A stretch of 64,000 nucleotides of DNA from CAWDPQ01 sp049642465 (GCA_049642465.1 JBAROV010000171.1:1-64000), one strand, 5' to 3'. Positions 9,121 to 18,726 are shown, numbered from the stretch's first letter. Numbers and translations: made by a program. The notes: generated by a model from the letters alone, not told the origin.

Positions 9121-10955
9121 TGTCCTTCTTGTATCCCGCCTTCCTGCTTGGTGCCCTGGCGATTGCGTTGCCGGTCGTGCTGCACCTTCTTCGGCGCGAT
9201 GTCGCTCCCGAAGTGCCATTCAGCGCGGTGCGGTTGCTGCGGCGGTCGCCGATCGAACGGAGCCGCCGGCGGCGACTCAGGGATCTGTTGTTGCTCGCCG
9301 CTCGCGTCACGGCGCTGGCGCTGCTGGCGGTCGCGTTTGCTCGACCGTACTTTTCGGCGGCCGCGTCGGCCGCGTCGCTGCGAGTTGTCGCCATCGATCG
9401 GTCGTTCAGCATGGGCGCACCCGGACGTTTTGCCCGTGCCGTCGAATTGGCGCGTGCGGCCATCGGCGAAGCCAGCGTCGGCGATCGCGTGGCGGTTATC
9501 GCGTTTGACGAGCGAGCCGACGTGATTGCAGCCCCCGGATCGGCCGGAGACGCCCGTTCCGCGCTGGCTACGATGAGCCCGGGATTTGCAGCCACCCGCT
9601 TTGCTCCGGCCGTGGCCAAGGCCGTAGAAATCGCCGGCGGCGACCCGGCACGGCTCGTCGTGATTTCTGACCTGCAGCGCACCGGCTGGGAGGACGAGCA
9701 GCCTCTCTCCGTGCCGTCGAACCTTCAGGTCGAAGTCCGGGATGCTGGTACTCCGCCGCCGAACGCAGCAGTCACGCACGTGCGCGTCGAGCCAGACCGG
9801 GTAATTGCCTCGATCGTCAACTCGTCGCCCGCGGCGATCGGTGACATTGCCCGGATCCGGATCGACGGCCGGGAAGTGGCTTCAACGCAAATTCGAGTGC
9901 CACCGGAAGGGACGGTTGACGTTCCGATTGCGTATCGAGCCGGCAGCCGAGGATCGTTGGCGGTCACAATTGACGATCCGAAAGGCTATGCGGCCGACAA
10001 TATTCGCTTCGTAGTTCTCGATCCGCCCCTACGAACTCGAGTGATGACCGTGACGAATGCAGCCGCACCGCATTCGGGGGCGTATTTCACCCGCGCCCTC
10101 GAAGCAGCAGAGGAACACCCACTCGACGTCACGATGGTGTCCGGGCCGGAATTGGCCACGCTGCCGGCTGGCCAGGCGGCGCGATATACGGCGCTGGCGT
10201 TGTTTTCGACGCGCGGGTTGGATGGCCGCGCTCGAGAGAGCGTCGCACGCTTCGTCCGGGATGGCGGCGGACTTCTCGTGTTCGCCGGCAGCGATGTCGA
10301 AGCGCCCGTGCTCGCCTCGATTGTCGGTCCGTCCGAATTGCGCATCGCCGATCAGCACGAGACGGTGGCGCTGTCGTTATCGGATGTGCGTCATCCCGTC
10401 TTTCGGCCGTTCGGCCCTCTCGCAGCCAATCTGGGGCAGATACGCTTCGATCGGACGTGGAGGATCGAGGCCAAGGGTTGGGAGGTTGCGGCAAGATTTA
10501 CCGATGCCAGCCCCGCATTGATCGAGCGCCAGCTTGGCGCGGGACGCGTCATGATTTTTGCGTCAGACGTCGATCGGCAATGGAACGACTTTCCGCTTCA
10601 TCCGGCCTTTGTTCCCTTCGTGGTGGAGTCGGTGCGACACATCGCCGGATCCACGGAGCGAGATCGCGAGTACCTCATTGCCGATGCACCCTCCGGCGTG
10701 AAGCCCGTTCCTGGCGTCTATCAGTTGGGGGATGGCCGGAGGATTGCCGTGAATGTGGACACGCGTGAAAGCGCCGCCGCCTCCCTGACACCTCAGGAGT
10801 TTGCGGAGATGTTGTCCCGCTCGCCCAGCGAACCGGCCCGAGCCCGTCAACCCGGGCGGGCAGAGCAACGCGAGGCGCGTCAGAATCTCTGGCAGTATGG
10901 TCTTGTGCTCATGCTGGTAGTGCTGGTCGTCGAATCTGCGGTCGGACGAGGATAG
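9120..10955 (+). CDS. BatA-like membrane protein with vWA domain
   Basis: This 611-residue protein begins with the aerotolerance-regulator N-terminal region (MSFLYPAFLLGALAIALPVV, then LHLLRR), a short loop and a second membrane helix. A vWA domain follows (VVAIDRSFSMGAPGRF, MIDAS), then a long extracytoplasmic part that includes a glutamine-amidotransferase-like segment (ARFVRDGGGLLVFAGSDVEA). A C-terminal membrane helix (YGLVLMLVVLVVESAV) ends it. The N- and C-terminal anchors fit BatA/BatB-like proteins. It overlaps the DUF58 gene by one base and precedes the DUF4175 gene by 9 bp. Confidence 0.88.
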   Translation: MSFLYPAFLLGALAIALPVVLHLLRRDVAPEVPFSAVRLLRRSPIERSRRRRLRDLLLLAARVTALALLAVAFARPYFSAAASAASLRVVAIDRSFSMGAPGRFARAVELARAAIGEASVGDRVAVIAFDERADVIAAPGSAGDARSALATMSPGFAATRFAPAVAKAVEIAGGDPARLVVISDLQRTGWEDEQPLSVPSNLQVEVRDAGTPPPNAAVTHVRVEPDRVIASIVNSSPAAIGDIARIRIDGREVASTQIRVPPEGTVDVPIAYRAGSRGSLAVTIDDPKGYAADNIRFVVLDPPLRTRVMTVTNAAAPHSGAYFTRALEAAEEHPLDVTMVSGPELATLPAGQAARYTALALFSTRGLDGRARESVARFVRDGGGLLVFAGSDVEAPVLASIVGPSELRIADQHETVALSLSDVRHPVFRPFGPLAANLGQIRFDRTWRIEAKGWEVAARFTDASPALIERQLGAGRVMIFASDVDRQWNDFPLHPAFVPFVVESVRHIAGSTERDREYLIADAPSGVKPVPGVYQLGDGRRIAVNVDTRESAAASLTPQEFAEMLSRSPSEPARARQPGRAEQREARQNLWQYGLVLMLVVLVVESAVGRG

Positions 10956-10964
10956 GGACCGAGC

Positions 10965-13900
10965 ATGGAGTCGTTGGACGAACTTCGCACGTTGATCGAC
11001 GTTGTTCGCCGCCGATGGTTGACGTCGGTCGCGCTTCGAGCCATTGGCGTCGCTGCAGCCGCGGCGGCCGTTCCAATGGCTGCCACGGCGATGGCTGCAC
11101 GGTGGATGCCCGTCGAAGGGTTGATTCTCGTGGCGATCGCCCTCGCGGCCTGTGCCGCGGCTGCAATCCTTGCCACACTCGTCGTTCATCGAATGCCGCG
11201 TCGGCCATCCGACGTGGCCACCGCGCGCTTCATCGAAGAGCAGGCCGCTGAAATGCACCTCGCGCGCCTCGATGACAGTCTCGTCAGCGCTGTGCAGGTT
11301 GCGGGTGTGCTGGATGCCAGGACCGATCGGTTCGCCGGCATCGTGGTTACGCAAGCGGCGACGCGGCTTCGCTCAGTCCCTGCCAGAGCAATCGTGCCCG
11401 ACACCCAGTTGCGGCGCTCGGGTTTCCAGGCCGCTGTCGGCATGCTGTGTCTGATTACCGCGATCGTGATCGCGCTTCCGGCGTTCGGACGGGCTGCTGA
11501 CGCTGCGTGGCTGGCGCTTTTCCCGCACGCCATCACGATCACGGTGCAGCCGGGGGACACCAAGGTCGCCGCGGGTAGCTCCTTGCGCATTCGTGCCGCG
11601 CTCAACGGTCGGGGTTCAACGCTCCACGGAATGGCTCCGTCGCTCGTCGTCAGCGCGAACGACCAGGAGCGGACTGTGGCAATGACGCGGGACGGCGAAA
11701 GTTATCAGTTTGCGTTCGAGTCCGTCGATCGATCGTTCAAATACAAAGTGGTTGTCGCTTCAGTCGCGTCGCAGACCTACTCGGTCACTGCACTCTTTCC
11801 GCCGCACGTACGCCAGATCGATCTTCATTACGAATACCCAGGCTTTTCAGGCCTCTCGCCGCGAACCGACGAGGACAGCGGGGACATTTACGGGCCGGCG
11901 GGGACTCGGGTTCGCGTGCGAATTCACACCGACAAAGCCATTGCTGGTGGGCGTCTCGCGTTCCGCCATGGCACGAGCGTCCCATTCATCACCGCGGGCG
12001 ATCGCCTGGCCGACGCAACTCTGATCTTGTCGAAAGACGATTCCTACAGGATCAACGTCGCCGACCGGGATGGACTGACTTCAAAAGGTGATACCGAGTA
12101 CTTCATTCGTATCATGGACGATCGTCCGCCCGAAGTCCGGATACTCCGTCCCTCGGCAGATCAATCCATCACTCCGCTCGAGGAAGTGTCCATCGAAGCG
12201 CGCGCGGACGATGACTATGGGATTGCGCGTTTCGAGCTGGTCTATTCGGTTGCCGGCCGCAAGGAGCGCTCCACGCCGTTCAACGCTGTGACGGGTACGA
12301 ACGTGGCGAGGCTCGGCAAGTACCTGCTCGCTGCTGAAAGCCTTCAGGTGCAGCCCGGCGATGTGGTGACGTATTACGCGCGCGCGGTTGATGTCGGTCG
12401 CGGGAAGAAACCCACTGAAACGCGCAGCGACATCTTTTTCCTGGAAGTGAAGCCTTTCGGCGAGGAGTTCGTCGCAGCACAAAGCCAGGCGATGGGTGCA
12501 GGCGGTGGCGCGGCGGCGCAGCTCGAAAGTCTCATCGCCGCCCAAAAAGAGATCATCAATGCGACCTGGAACCTCGAGCGTCGTTCGTCGGCGGGCAGGT
12601 CGGCGGACGATGTTCAGGCGGTGGCGCAGGCGCAGGCGGAGCTCAAGGCGAAAGCGGAACAGATTGCTGCGGCATCGCGGAGATTCCGCAGTCCCTACGC
12701 GCCGCAGCGGCAAATCTCGCAGCCGCCTCGTCGCGACCGCGCGTCAGGGACTGAAGGCGTAGCCGCGGCGGTTGAGGCGATGACTCGGGCCGTCGAGCAG
12801 CTGCAAGGGCAGCGTACGCGCGATGCTTTGCCGCACGAGATGGCCGCGCTGCGCGGCCTCCTCCAGGCGCAGGCTGAAGTTCGTCGCCGGCAGGTGCAGC
12901 AGAACGCGAACGGGGCGGGGCAGGGAGGCACGAGCCGAATTGGGCAGGATCTCTCGGCGCTGTTCGATCGTGAGCTGCAGCGCCAGCAGCGCACCAATTA
13001 CGAGTCACGTTCGCAGATTGACGAACGACCGGACGATCCCAACGACAGCAGCGCCATGGATCGCATTCGAGATCTTGCGCGCCGACAGGAGGATCTCAGC
13101 CGGCGACAGCGAGAACTGGCGGAAGCGGGATTGAGCCCGGAGGAGCTGAAACGACGTCTCGAGATGCTGACGCGCGAGCAGGAGGAATTGCGCCAGGAAA
13201 TGGTTCAAAAGGGTTCAGCGGGTTCAGGAGGTGCAAAAGGTTCTAAGGGTTCAGAGGGTTCAAAGGGTTCAGAAGGTTCGCAGACCGACGATATGCAGGT
13301 GGCGGCGGAACAGATGCGGCGGGCGGCCGCGGAGTTGAAGCGGCAGGACCCTGGCGCGGCGGCAGAACGCTCGCGCGAGGCGGCCGAGACGCTGCGGCGC
13401 ATGGAGCAACAGCTGAGGGGCAATACCGCGGACGGCCGGCAGCGCGCCGCGGGTGAGCTGCAGCTCGAAGCGCAGCAGGTCGCCGACGCGCAACGGCGCA
13501 TTGCCGCCGAAGCCTCTCGGGTGCAGAGTACGCCGGGACCGGCAGCGGCTGATGCGCTGCGTCGGCTCGCATCGGAGAAGGAAAAGCTCGCGGACCGCGC
13601 CGAAGCGCTGCAACGCTCGGCGCAGCAGCTGGGTACGCAGAAGAGTGGATCGGGCAACACCGATCCAGCTGCCCGCGCGCGCGAAGCCGCGTCAATTCTG
13701 GAACGCGAGCAGGTCGGCCGTCGCATGCGCGACACGGCGAAGGCCATGCGCCAGCCGACGAGCGGCGGCAAGCTGTCCGATCGTCTGGGTCAAACCGAGC
13801 AGGAGATCGCCAGTGCGCTGGATCGTGCGGCTGCCGCGCTGAGCGGGCGCAGCGCAGAAACGCAAGCGCTCTCCGAACAGCTCGAGCAGACGCGTGCCAT

Positions 13901-14414
13901 GCGCGACCGCTTGAACAAACTGGAGCAACAACTCAGGGATGCCGAGGCGCGCGACAGCGCGGCCAGGAAAGGCGGCAGAAGTTCGCGGACCGAGGCAGGT
14001 CAGGAAGGCCGGCAAGGCTCTGAAGGGCGTCAGGGTTCGACAGGGAGCGGAGAGCCAGGTGACGTTCAGCAGCTGCGTGAGCAGTATGCTCGCGAGCTGC
14101 AGCGAACCCGCGAGACGCTCGGCCGGCTGCAAGCGGAACAGCGGAGCGGCTACAACATGAGCACACCCGAAACACACGAGTTCAGCCGCTCGGCACCGGG
14201 CACTGAAGCCTTCAAGCAGGACTACAGCGGTTGGCAGTCGCTGCGGCGAGATATCGACCTCGCGCTCGAGCGCTACGAGGCCGCTGTTTCTTCGCGTCTG
14301 GATCGCGGCGCCGCCACGGATCGTCTGGCGGCGGGCGGAAGCGATCGCGTGCCCGACGCCTATCGGCAGTCTGTCGCCCGCTATTACCAGTCGCTCGCCA
14401 AGCAAAAGCAGTAG
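10965..14414 (+). CDS. DUF4175-family membrane protein with long coiled coil
   Basis: A 1149-residue protein with two or three N-terminal membrane segments (residues about 20-75 and 150-185). Beta-rich extracytoplasmic domains follow (about 190-500; DRPPEVRILRPSADQSITPL). The C-terminal half is extremely charged and rich in Q, E, R and A, predicted as coiled coil. Within it, residues about 747-775 are a Lys-Gly-Ser/Glu-Gly-Ser repeat encoded by 9-bp tandem repeats, and a second Gly/Gln/Ser-rich patch lies near residue 1010. DUF4175 proteins accompany MoxR/BatA clusters; function unknown. It is the largest gene of the operon and is followed after 1 bp by the next vWA gene. Confidence 0.82.
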   Translation: MESLDELRTLIDVVRRRWLTSVALRAIGVAAAAAAVPMAATAMAARWMPVEGLILVAIALAACAAAAILATLVVHRMPRRPSDVATARFIEEQAAEMHLARLDDSLVSAVQVAGVLDARTDRFAGIVVTQAATRLRSVPARAIVPDTQLRRSGFQAAVGMLCLITAIVIALPAFGRAADAAWLALFPHAITITVQPGDTKVAAGSSLRIRAALNGRGSTLHGMAPSLVVSANDQERTVAMTRDGESYQFAFESVDRSFKYKVVVASVASQTYSVTALFPPHVRQIDLHYEYPGFSGLSPRTDEDSGDIYGPAGTRVRVRIHTDKAIAGGRLAFRHGTSVPFITAGDRLADATLILSKDDSYRINVADRDGLTSKGDTEYFIRIMDDRPPEVRILRPSADQSITPLEEVSIEARADDDYGIARFELVYSVAGRKERSTPFNAVTGTNVARLGKYLLAAESLQVQPGDVVTYYARAVDVGRGKKPTETRSDIFFLEVKPFGEEFVAAQSQAMGAGGGAAAQLESLIAAQKEIINATWNLERRSSAGRSADDVQAVAQAQAELKAKAEQIAAASRRFRSPYAPQRQISQPPRRDRASGTEGVAAAVEAMTRAVEQLQGQRTRDALPHEMAALRGLLQAQAEVRRRQVQQNANGAGQGGTSRIGQDLSALFDRELQRQQRTNYESRSQIDERPDDPNDSSAMDRIRDLARRQEDLSRRQRELAEAGLSPEELKRRLEMLTREQEELRQEMVQKGSAGSGGAKGSKGSEGSKGSEGSQTDDMQVAAEQMRRAAAELKRQDPGAAAERSREAAETLRRMEQQLRGNTADGRQRAAGELQLEAQQVADAQRRIAAEASRVQSTPGPAAADALRRLASEKEKLADRAEALQRSAQQLGTQKSGSGNTDPAARAREAASILEREQVGRRMRDTAKAMRQPTSGGKLSDRLGQTEQEIASALDRAAAALSGRSAETQALSEQLEQTRAMRDRLNKLEQQLRDAEARDSAARKGGRSSRTEAGQEGRQGSEGRQGSTGSGEPGDVQQLREQYARELQRTRETLGRLQAEQRSGYNMSTPETHEFSRSAPGTEAFKQDYSGWQSLRRDIDLALERYEAAVSSRLDRGAATDRLAAGGSDRVPDAYRQSVARYYQSLAKQKQ
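13206..13283 (+). repeat. In-frame 9-bp tandem repeat in the DUF4175 gene
   Basis: Around six to eight imperfect copies of a 9-bp unit (GGTTCAGAG/GGTTCAAAG) run in frame and encode alternating KGS and EGS. Nearby base use is otherwise Q/E/R-rich coiled coil, so this looks like a repeat expansion tolerated because the unit is a multiple of three. It would form a flexible charged linker. Confidence 0.75.
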
Positions 14415-14415
14415 C

Positions 14416-16626
14416 GTGACCTTCGCCAACCCTCTCTCTCCATGGGCATTCGCGCTCGTGGCTGCTGCGGCATTCGCGGTGGCATGGGTGGCATATCGTC
14501 GAGCGCCGATATCGCGCGGACGACGAATCGCGCTGACCAGCCTGCGGTGCGCCACCCTCCTGCTGCTGATCCTCTTTCTGATGCGCCCCGTGGAACGTTC
14601 AGCCGACGGCGATGCACGCGATGCCGTCGTCGCGATCCTCGTCGATACGTCGCGCAGCATGAGCATCCAGGACGCCGAGGGTCAGCGGCGAATCGTTCGC
14701 GCACGCGCCGTCGTCGCCGAACACCTGCTGCCGACGCTTGGTCCGCGTTTTCGCGCTGAACTGCTGGCGTACGGCGACGACCTCGCTCCAGTGTCCCCTG
14801 ACGCACTCAGCGCCAGCGCGCGCCGCAGTGACGTGACCGGCGCATTACGAGCGGTCCGCGATCGTTTCCGGGGCCAGCCGGTCGCCGGCATTGTCCTCGT
14901 TTCCGACGGGGGTGACACGAGCGGCACGGCCGAAGAGATTGCCGCCGAGGGACCGCCGATCTTTCCACTGGCACTTGGCAGCGCAACGGCCGGACGCGAT
15001 CGTGAAGTGTTGAGCGCCACGAGCGCAGAAGCGGTTTTGGACGACTCGCGCGTGGATCTGGCGGTGTCCGTGGTGGGTCACGGAAACGGTACGGCCCCGA
15101 TTGTGGTTCGCCTGCTCGAGAACGGACGCCCGATCGAGGTGCGACAGGTCACCCCTCCCGCTGACGGCGTGCCCGTTCGGACGACATTCCGAGTAGCCCC
15201 GGGACGCGGAGTCCCGACGATTTACACCGTGGAGATTCCAGCGGCGGCGGGGGAACTGGTCCCGGAGAACAACTCGCGCAGTGTGCTCGTGCAGCCGCCG
15301 TCGCGGCGCCGGCGCGTGTTGCTCGTCGAAGGCGCACCAGGATTCGAGCACAGTTTTCTCAAACGCGCCCTGGCTGCCGACCTCGGGCTCGAGGTTGACT
15401 CAGTCGTGAGGAAAGGGCGCAACGAGCAGGGTGCCGACACGTTTTACGTGCAGGCGGCGCGCTCGAGGAGCGCTGCGCTCGCCGCCGGATATCCACAGAA
15501 GACCGAAGATCTTTTTCAGTACGACGCCATCGTGCTGGCCAACGTTGATGGCAGTCAGTTCAGTCGCGCGCAGCTCGAAGCCACGCGCGATTTCGTGGGC
15601 CGGCGCGGCGGCGGAATGCTCGTGCTCGGCGCACACTCCTTCCTGCGAAGTGGCCTCGTCGATACCGCCATTCAGGAAGTGCTGCCCTTGGAAATCGGCG
15701 GTCGCGGCCGCGGCGTGGTGCCGGCGGTGGCGGCCCGCGGCACCAATCGGGTAGCCCTCACGGCAACCGGCCAGGAGCACCCGGTCATGCAGCTCGGCGC
15801 GGGTGCGGATGACACGCGGAAACGCTGGGACGCCGTGCCCGCGCTCGCGTCCACCGCGCCGCTTGGCGATCCGCGTCCCGGCGCAAGTGTCCTCGCCGTC
15901 ACCACCGGCGCGGGCGGCGCAGGGCAGCCACTCGTGGCGGTGCAGCGATACGGTGACGGACGTTCCATGATCTTCGCTGGCGAGGCCGCGTGGCGGTGGC
16001 GCATGATGCTGCCGGCTTCGGACCGCAGCTACGACACGTTCTGGCGACAAGCCGTCCGCTGGCTGGCGGTTGCCGCCCCGGATCCCGTCAGCGTGTCCGT
16101 CGCACCTTCCGCCTCGACCGGCGACTCCTTGCCGCTCCGTATCACCGTTCGATCGCAAACCTTCGAGCCATTGCGGGACGCTACCGTTGATGTGCGGCTT
16201 ACTGCCCCGGACGGCACGCTCCAGCAATTGCGTGCGGGCCGGGAACCGGGTCCGGGCAGCGACGGACGCTATGTGGTCCATTACCGCGCGGATCAACCAG
16301 GCGTCTACAAGGTTGTTGCGGAGGCGAAACGCGGCGCGCAATCCGCCGGCACGGGTGCGGCATCGTTTCTCGTGGGTGGAGCCGATGTGGAGATGACGGA
16401 TCCCCGCGTGAACCAACGGCTGCTCCAGACGCTCGCTCAGAACTCGGGTGGGCGCATGGTCGTGCCGGGAGAAGGCTCGGCGCTGGCTGACTCGCTGCGC
16501 GCTGCGGTCCCCGCCGCGGTTCTCTCGGTTCGCCGCGATCTCTGGCACACCGGGTGGTCCTTTGCCGCGATCGTGCTGCTCCTCGGTGCTGAATGGCTCG
16601 TACGGCGACAAGGCGGAATGCGGTGA
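14416..16626 (+). CDS. vWA/glutamine-amidotransferase-like membrane protein
   Basis: A 736-residue protein starting with GTG directly after the DUF4175 stop. Two N-terminal membrane helices (WAFALVAAAAFAVAWVAYRR and LRCATLLLLILFLMRPV) precede a vWA domain whose metal site is VAILVDTSRSMSIQD, with LVSDGGDTSG as a second loop. A GATase1-like region (RRVLLVEGAPGFEHSFLKRA, then GMLVLGAHSFLRSG) follows at about residues 295-420. One C-terminal helix (FAAIVLLLGAEWLV) ends the protein. This architecture is common in MoxR clusters of Acidobacteriota and Planctomycetota. Its stop overlaps the next ATG (TGATG). Confidence 0.85.
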   Translation: MTFANPLSPWAFALVAAAAFAVAWVAYRRAPISRGRRIALTSLRCATLLLLILFLMRPVERSADGDARDAVVAILVDTSRSMSIQDAEGQRRIVRARAVVAEHLLPTLGPRFRAELLAYGDDLAPVSPDALSASARRSDVTGALRAVRDRFRGQPVAGIVLVSDGGDTSGTAEEIAAEGPPIFPLALGSATAGRDREVLSATSAEAVLDDSRVDLAVSVVGHGNGTAPIVVRLLENGRPIEVRQVTPPADGVPVRTTFRVAPGRGVPTIYTVEIPAAAGELVPENNSRSVLVQPPSRRRRVLLVEGAPGFEHSFLKRALAADLGLEVDSVVRKGRNEQGADTFYVQAARSRSAALAAGYPQKTEDLFQYDAIVLANVDGSQFSRAQLEATRDFVGRRGGGMLVLGAHSFLRSGLVDTAIQEVLPLEIGGRGRGVVPAVAARGTNRVALTATGQEHPVMQLGAGADDTRKRWDAVPALASTAPLGDPRPGASVLAVTTGAGGAGQPLVAVQRYGDGRSMIFAGEAAWRWRMMLPASDRSYDTFWRQAVRWLAVAAPDPVSVSVAPSASTGDSLPLRITVRSQTFEPLRDATVDVRLTAPDGTLQQLRAGREPGPGSDGRYVVHYRADQPGVYKVVAEAKRGAQSAGTGAASFLVGGADVEMTDPRVNQRLLQTLAQNSGGRMVVPGEGSALADSLRAAVPAAVLSVRRDLWHTGWSFAAIVLLLGAEWLVRRQGGMR

Positions 16627-17606
16627 TGCGGCTCGCAGGTCGTCGCTCGTGCGTCGGCATCCTGTTCCTGCTCTTCACGGGCGCCTCGAGTCCTGTTTCA
16701 GCCCAGGAGCGCTATGCACTCATCGTGACCGGTGCAACGGGCGGTGCGCTGTACGCGGCACAATACCTGGAGTGGTCCGAGACGCTGGCAAAGACGCTGA
16801 CGACAACGCTCAAGCTGGATCCCTCGCACGTGATTTCCCTCTCGGAGAGCGACAATGCCGCTCAGGCGTCAACCGCCGCCAACGTGCGACGACATCTCAC
16901 GGATTTGAAGCGGACGCTCGGCCGCGACGATCTGCTGCTGGTCATGCTGATCGGTCACGGCACGTTCGACGGGGTCGATGCGAAGTTCAACCTCGTCGGC
17001 CCCGACATGGAGTCCGCCGAGTGGGCCGCACTCCTGCGTGGCATGCCCGCCCGACTCGTCGTCGTCAACTCCGCGCCGGCGAGCTTTCCTTTTCTCGAGC
17101 GGCTCAGCGGTCCACGGCGAGTGGTCATCTCCGCGACCGACACGGTCGCGCAGCAGTTCGATACCGTCTTCCCCGAACACTTCATCGCGGCGCTCGCGGA
17201 TCCGAGTGCCGATATCGACAAGAACGGTCGCATTTCCGTCTGGGAGGCGTTCGCGTTTGCGGGTTCGGCCGTTCGCCGGCACTACCAGCAGCGGGGACAG
17301 CTCGCCACAGAACGTCCGCTGCTCGACGACAATGGCGATGGGATCGGCCGGGAACCTGCGGGGGAGGGCAATGACGGGTCGCTTTCGACCCGTACCTATT
17401 TCGACGAGCCGTCGCCAGATGCCGCGCCGACCGACGAGGTGCTGCTGAACCTGTTGCAGAAGAGGGCCGCGCTCGAGGCGGAAGTGGACGATTTGAAGCT
17501 CAAGAAGACGTTCATGCAGCCGGCGGAGTACGAGGCGGAATTCGAACGGCTCATGATCGAACTTGCGAAGATCTCGAGGGACGTGCGGCAGCGAAGAAAA
17601 ACGTAA
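16626..17606 (+). CDS. Exported caspase-like (C13/C14 fold) protein lacking a catalytic cysteine, with EF-hand
   Basis: The ATG at 16626 overlaps the previous stop; 326 residues. A signal peptide (GILFLLFTGASSPVSAQ) is followed by a caspase/legumain-like domain: RYALIVTGATGG, then LLLVMLIGHGTFDG with the expected histidine. The strand that should end in the nucleophile cysteine reads ARLVVVNSAPASFPF, and the mature protein contains no cysteine at all. A calcium-type EF-hand loop (DIDKNGRISVWE) follows, and the C-terminus (residues about 280-326) is a charged helix. It is the last gene of the operon and most likely a pseudo-protease or scaffold. Confidence 0.75.
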   Translation: MRLAGRRSCVGILFLLFTGASSPVSAQERYALIVTGATGGALYAAQYLEWSETLAKTLTTTLKLDPSHVISLSESDNAAQASTAANVRRHLTDLKRTLGRDDLLLVMLIGHGTFDGVDAKFNLVGPDMESAEWAALLRGMPARLVVVNSAPASFPFLERLSGPRRVVISATDTVAQQFDTVFPEHFIAALADPSADIDKNGRISVWEAFAFAGSAVRRHYQQRGQLATERPLLDDNGDGIGREPAGEGNDGSLSTRTYFDEPSPDAAPTDEVLLNLLQKRAALEAEVDDLKLKKTFMQPAEYEAEFERLMIELAKISRDVRQRRKT

Positions 17607-17635
17607 GTCCGATGCCCCGGGGTACGTGGCAGAGG

Positions 17636-18310
17636 TCAGGGGTTGTCGCCGCGAATCCAGTACTTCCGCAATACGCCTGTCCTCCATCGCGCATACCCAC
17701 CGCAGAGCATCCCAAGCGCAAATCCGGAAACGTGCGACCAGAAAGCCGCCGGGCCGACGGTGACCGGAACTCCGAATGATCCGATGTCGGCCGCCAGCTG
17801 CAAAACGAACCACAGACCCAGGAAGGCCATGGCGGGTATTTCCATCACGTCGAGGTAAAGCACCGCGAAGAACAGCGTCAGGACGCGCGATTGTGGGTAG
17901 AGGACCAGGTAGGCGCCAAGCACGGCCGCGACTGCGCCGCTCGAACCGATAAGGGCGTCGCTGAATCGTAAATGGGCTGTTGTCTGCACCAGCGCCGACA
18001 GTGCACCGGCCGCCAGGTAGAACAGGAGAAAGCTCGTCCGACCGAACGCATCTTCCACATTCGGGCCAAACAGCCACAAATACAACACGTTCACCGTGAT
18101 GTGGATCCAGCCGGCGTGCAGAAACAGTCCGATAATCAAGCGTACCGGCGAGATGTCGGTTGAGGCGATCCCGTAGTCCGCTATCAGCAGGGCGCGGCCC
18201 ACGTCACTCAGTTGAAGTTGATAAGCGAACGCGCCGGCGATGACGATAATGAGCGCGAACGTGACGACAGGCCTGGCTCGCGATGGAATGACGTCGCCGA
18301 CCGGAAACAT
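17636..18310 (-). CDS. Rhomboid-family intramembrane serine protease
   Basis: A 224-residue polytopic protein with about six membrane helices. Key rhomboid elements are HAGWIHITVNVLYLWLFGP (the conserved H/N helix), GSSGAVAAVLGAY with the catalytic serine of GxSG, and WSHVSGFALGM with the catalytic histidine. It starts at ATG 18310, 24 bp from the divergent small gene at 18335, and converges on the caspase-like gene. Length and motifs are complete, so it is predicted active. Substrates unknown. Confidence 0.92.
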   Translation of the reverse strand: MFPVGDVIPSRARPVVTFALIIVIAGAFAYQLQLSDVGRALLIADYGIASTDISPVRLIIGLFLHAGWIHITVNVLYLWLFGPNVEDAFGRTSFLLFYLAAGALSALVQTTAHLRFSDALIGSSGAVAAVLGAYLVLYPQSRVLTLFFAVLYLDVMEIPAMAFLGLWFVLQLAADIGSFGVPVTVGPAAFWSHVSGFALGMLCGGYARWRTGVLRKYWIRGDNP

Positions 18311-18334
18311 CCGGGCAGTATGCTAATCTGAAAC

Positions 18335-18688
18335 GTGAGTATGGCTCTGGCCCGGCTTCGCCGATCGGCCCGCCTCATCGCTCTGGTTGTGCTGGCGTCC
18401 TTCTGGGGCGTCTCGCACGGCGCGATTGACGATGCGTGCGCGGGCGGCGTGTGGCCGGCGCATGACGAGTCGAAGCACGTCATTCGTGCGCCCGCCGGCA
18501 GCAGCGCGCCAGACCACTGCGCGATTTGCCATTCACTGCGCACTCCGCGACGCCCTATCGGACCGGTCGCGCAGCTCGGTACCAACGATCGATGCTGCGC
18601 GGTTGACGATCGCGGCGACGTCAACTTCCGCCGCGCGCCTTCACTCGACAATCTTCCTGCGAGAGCTCCTCCCGGCACCCTGACGTAG
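18335..18688 (+). CDS. Small exported Cys/His-containing protein of unknown function
   Basis: A 117-residue protein starting at GTG 18335 or, equally likely, ATG 18341. A signal peptide (LIALVVLASFWGVSHGA) is followed by HDESKHVI, DHCAICHSLRTPRRP and a later CC pair. The CxxCH looks like a haem site, but nothing else supports a cytochrome; similar HCxxC motifs occur in small DUF2946-like proteins near metal-uptake genes. It precedes the outer-membrane protein, ZnuA-like and permease genes, so a metal-binding role is inferred. Confidence 0.6.
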   Translation: MSMALARLRRSARLIALVVLASFWGVSHGAIDDACAGGVWPAHDESKHVIRAPAGSSAPDHCAICHSLRTPRRPIGPVAQLGTNDRCCAVDDRGDVNFRRAPSLDNLPARAPPGTLT

Positions 18689-18726
18689 TTTCCCACTAAC
18701 TCACGTTCAGGAAGGAAGGAGTCCGT

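Noticed and set aside
16593..16625. Upstream extension of the caspase-like gene to 16593
   Set aside because: The ATG at 16626 overlaps the previous stop like the other genes of the operon and gives a clean signal peptide.
18335..18688. CxxCH as evidence for a c-type cytochrome
   Set aside because: Only one such motif, no methionine ligand region, and the setting is metal uptake; the motif alone is not enough.
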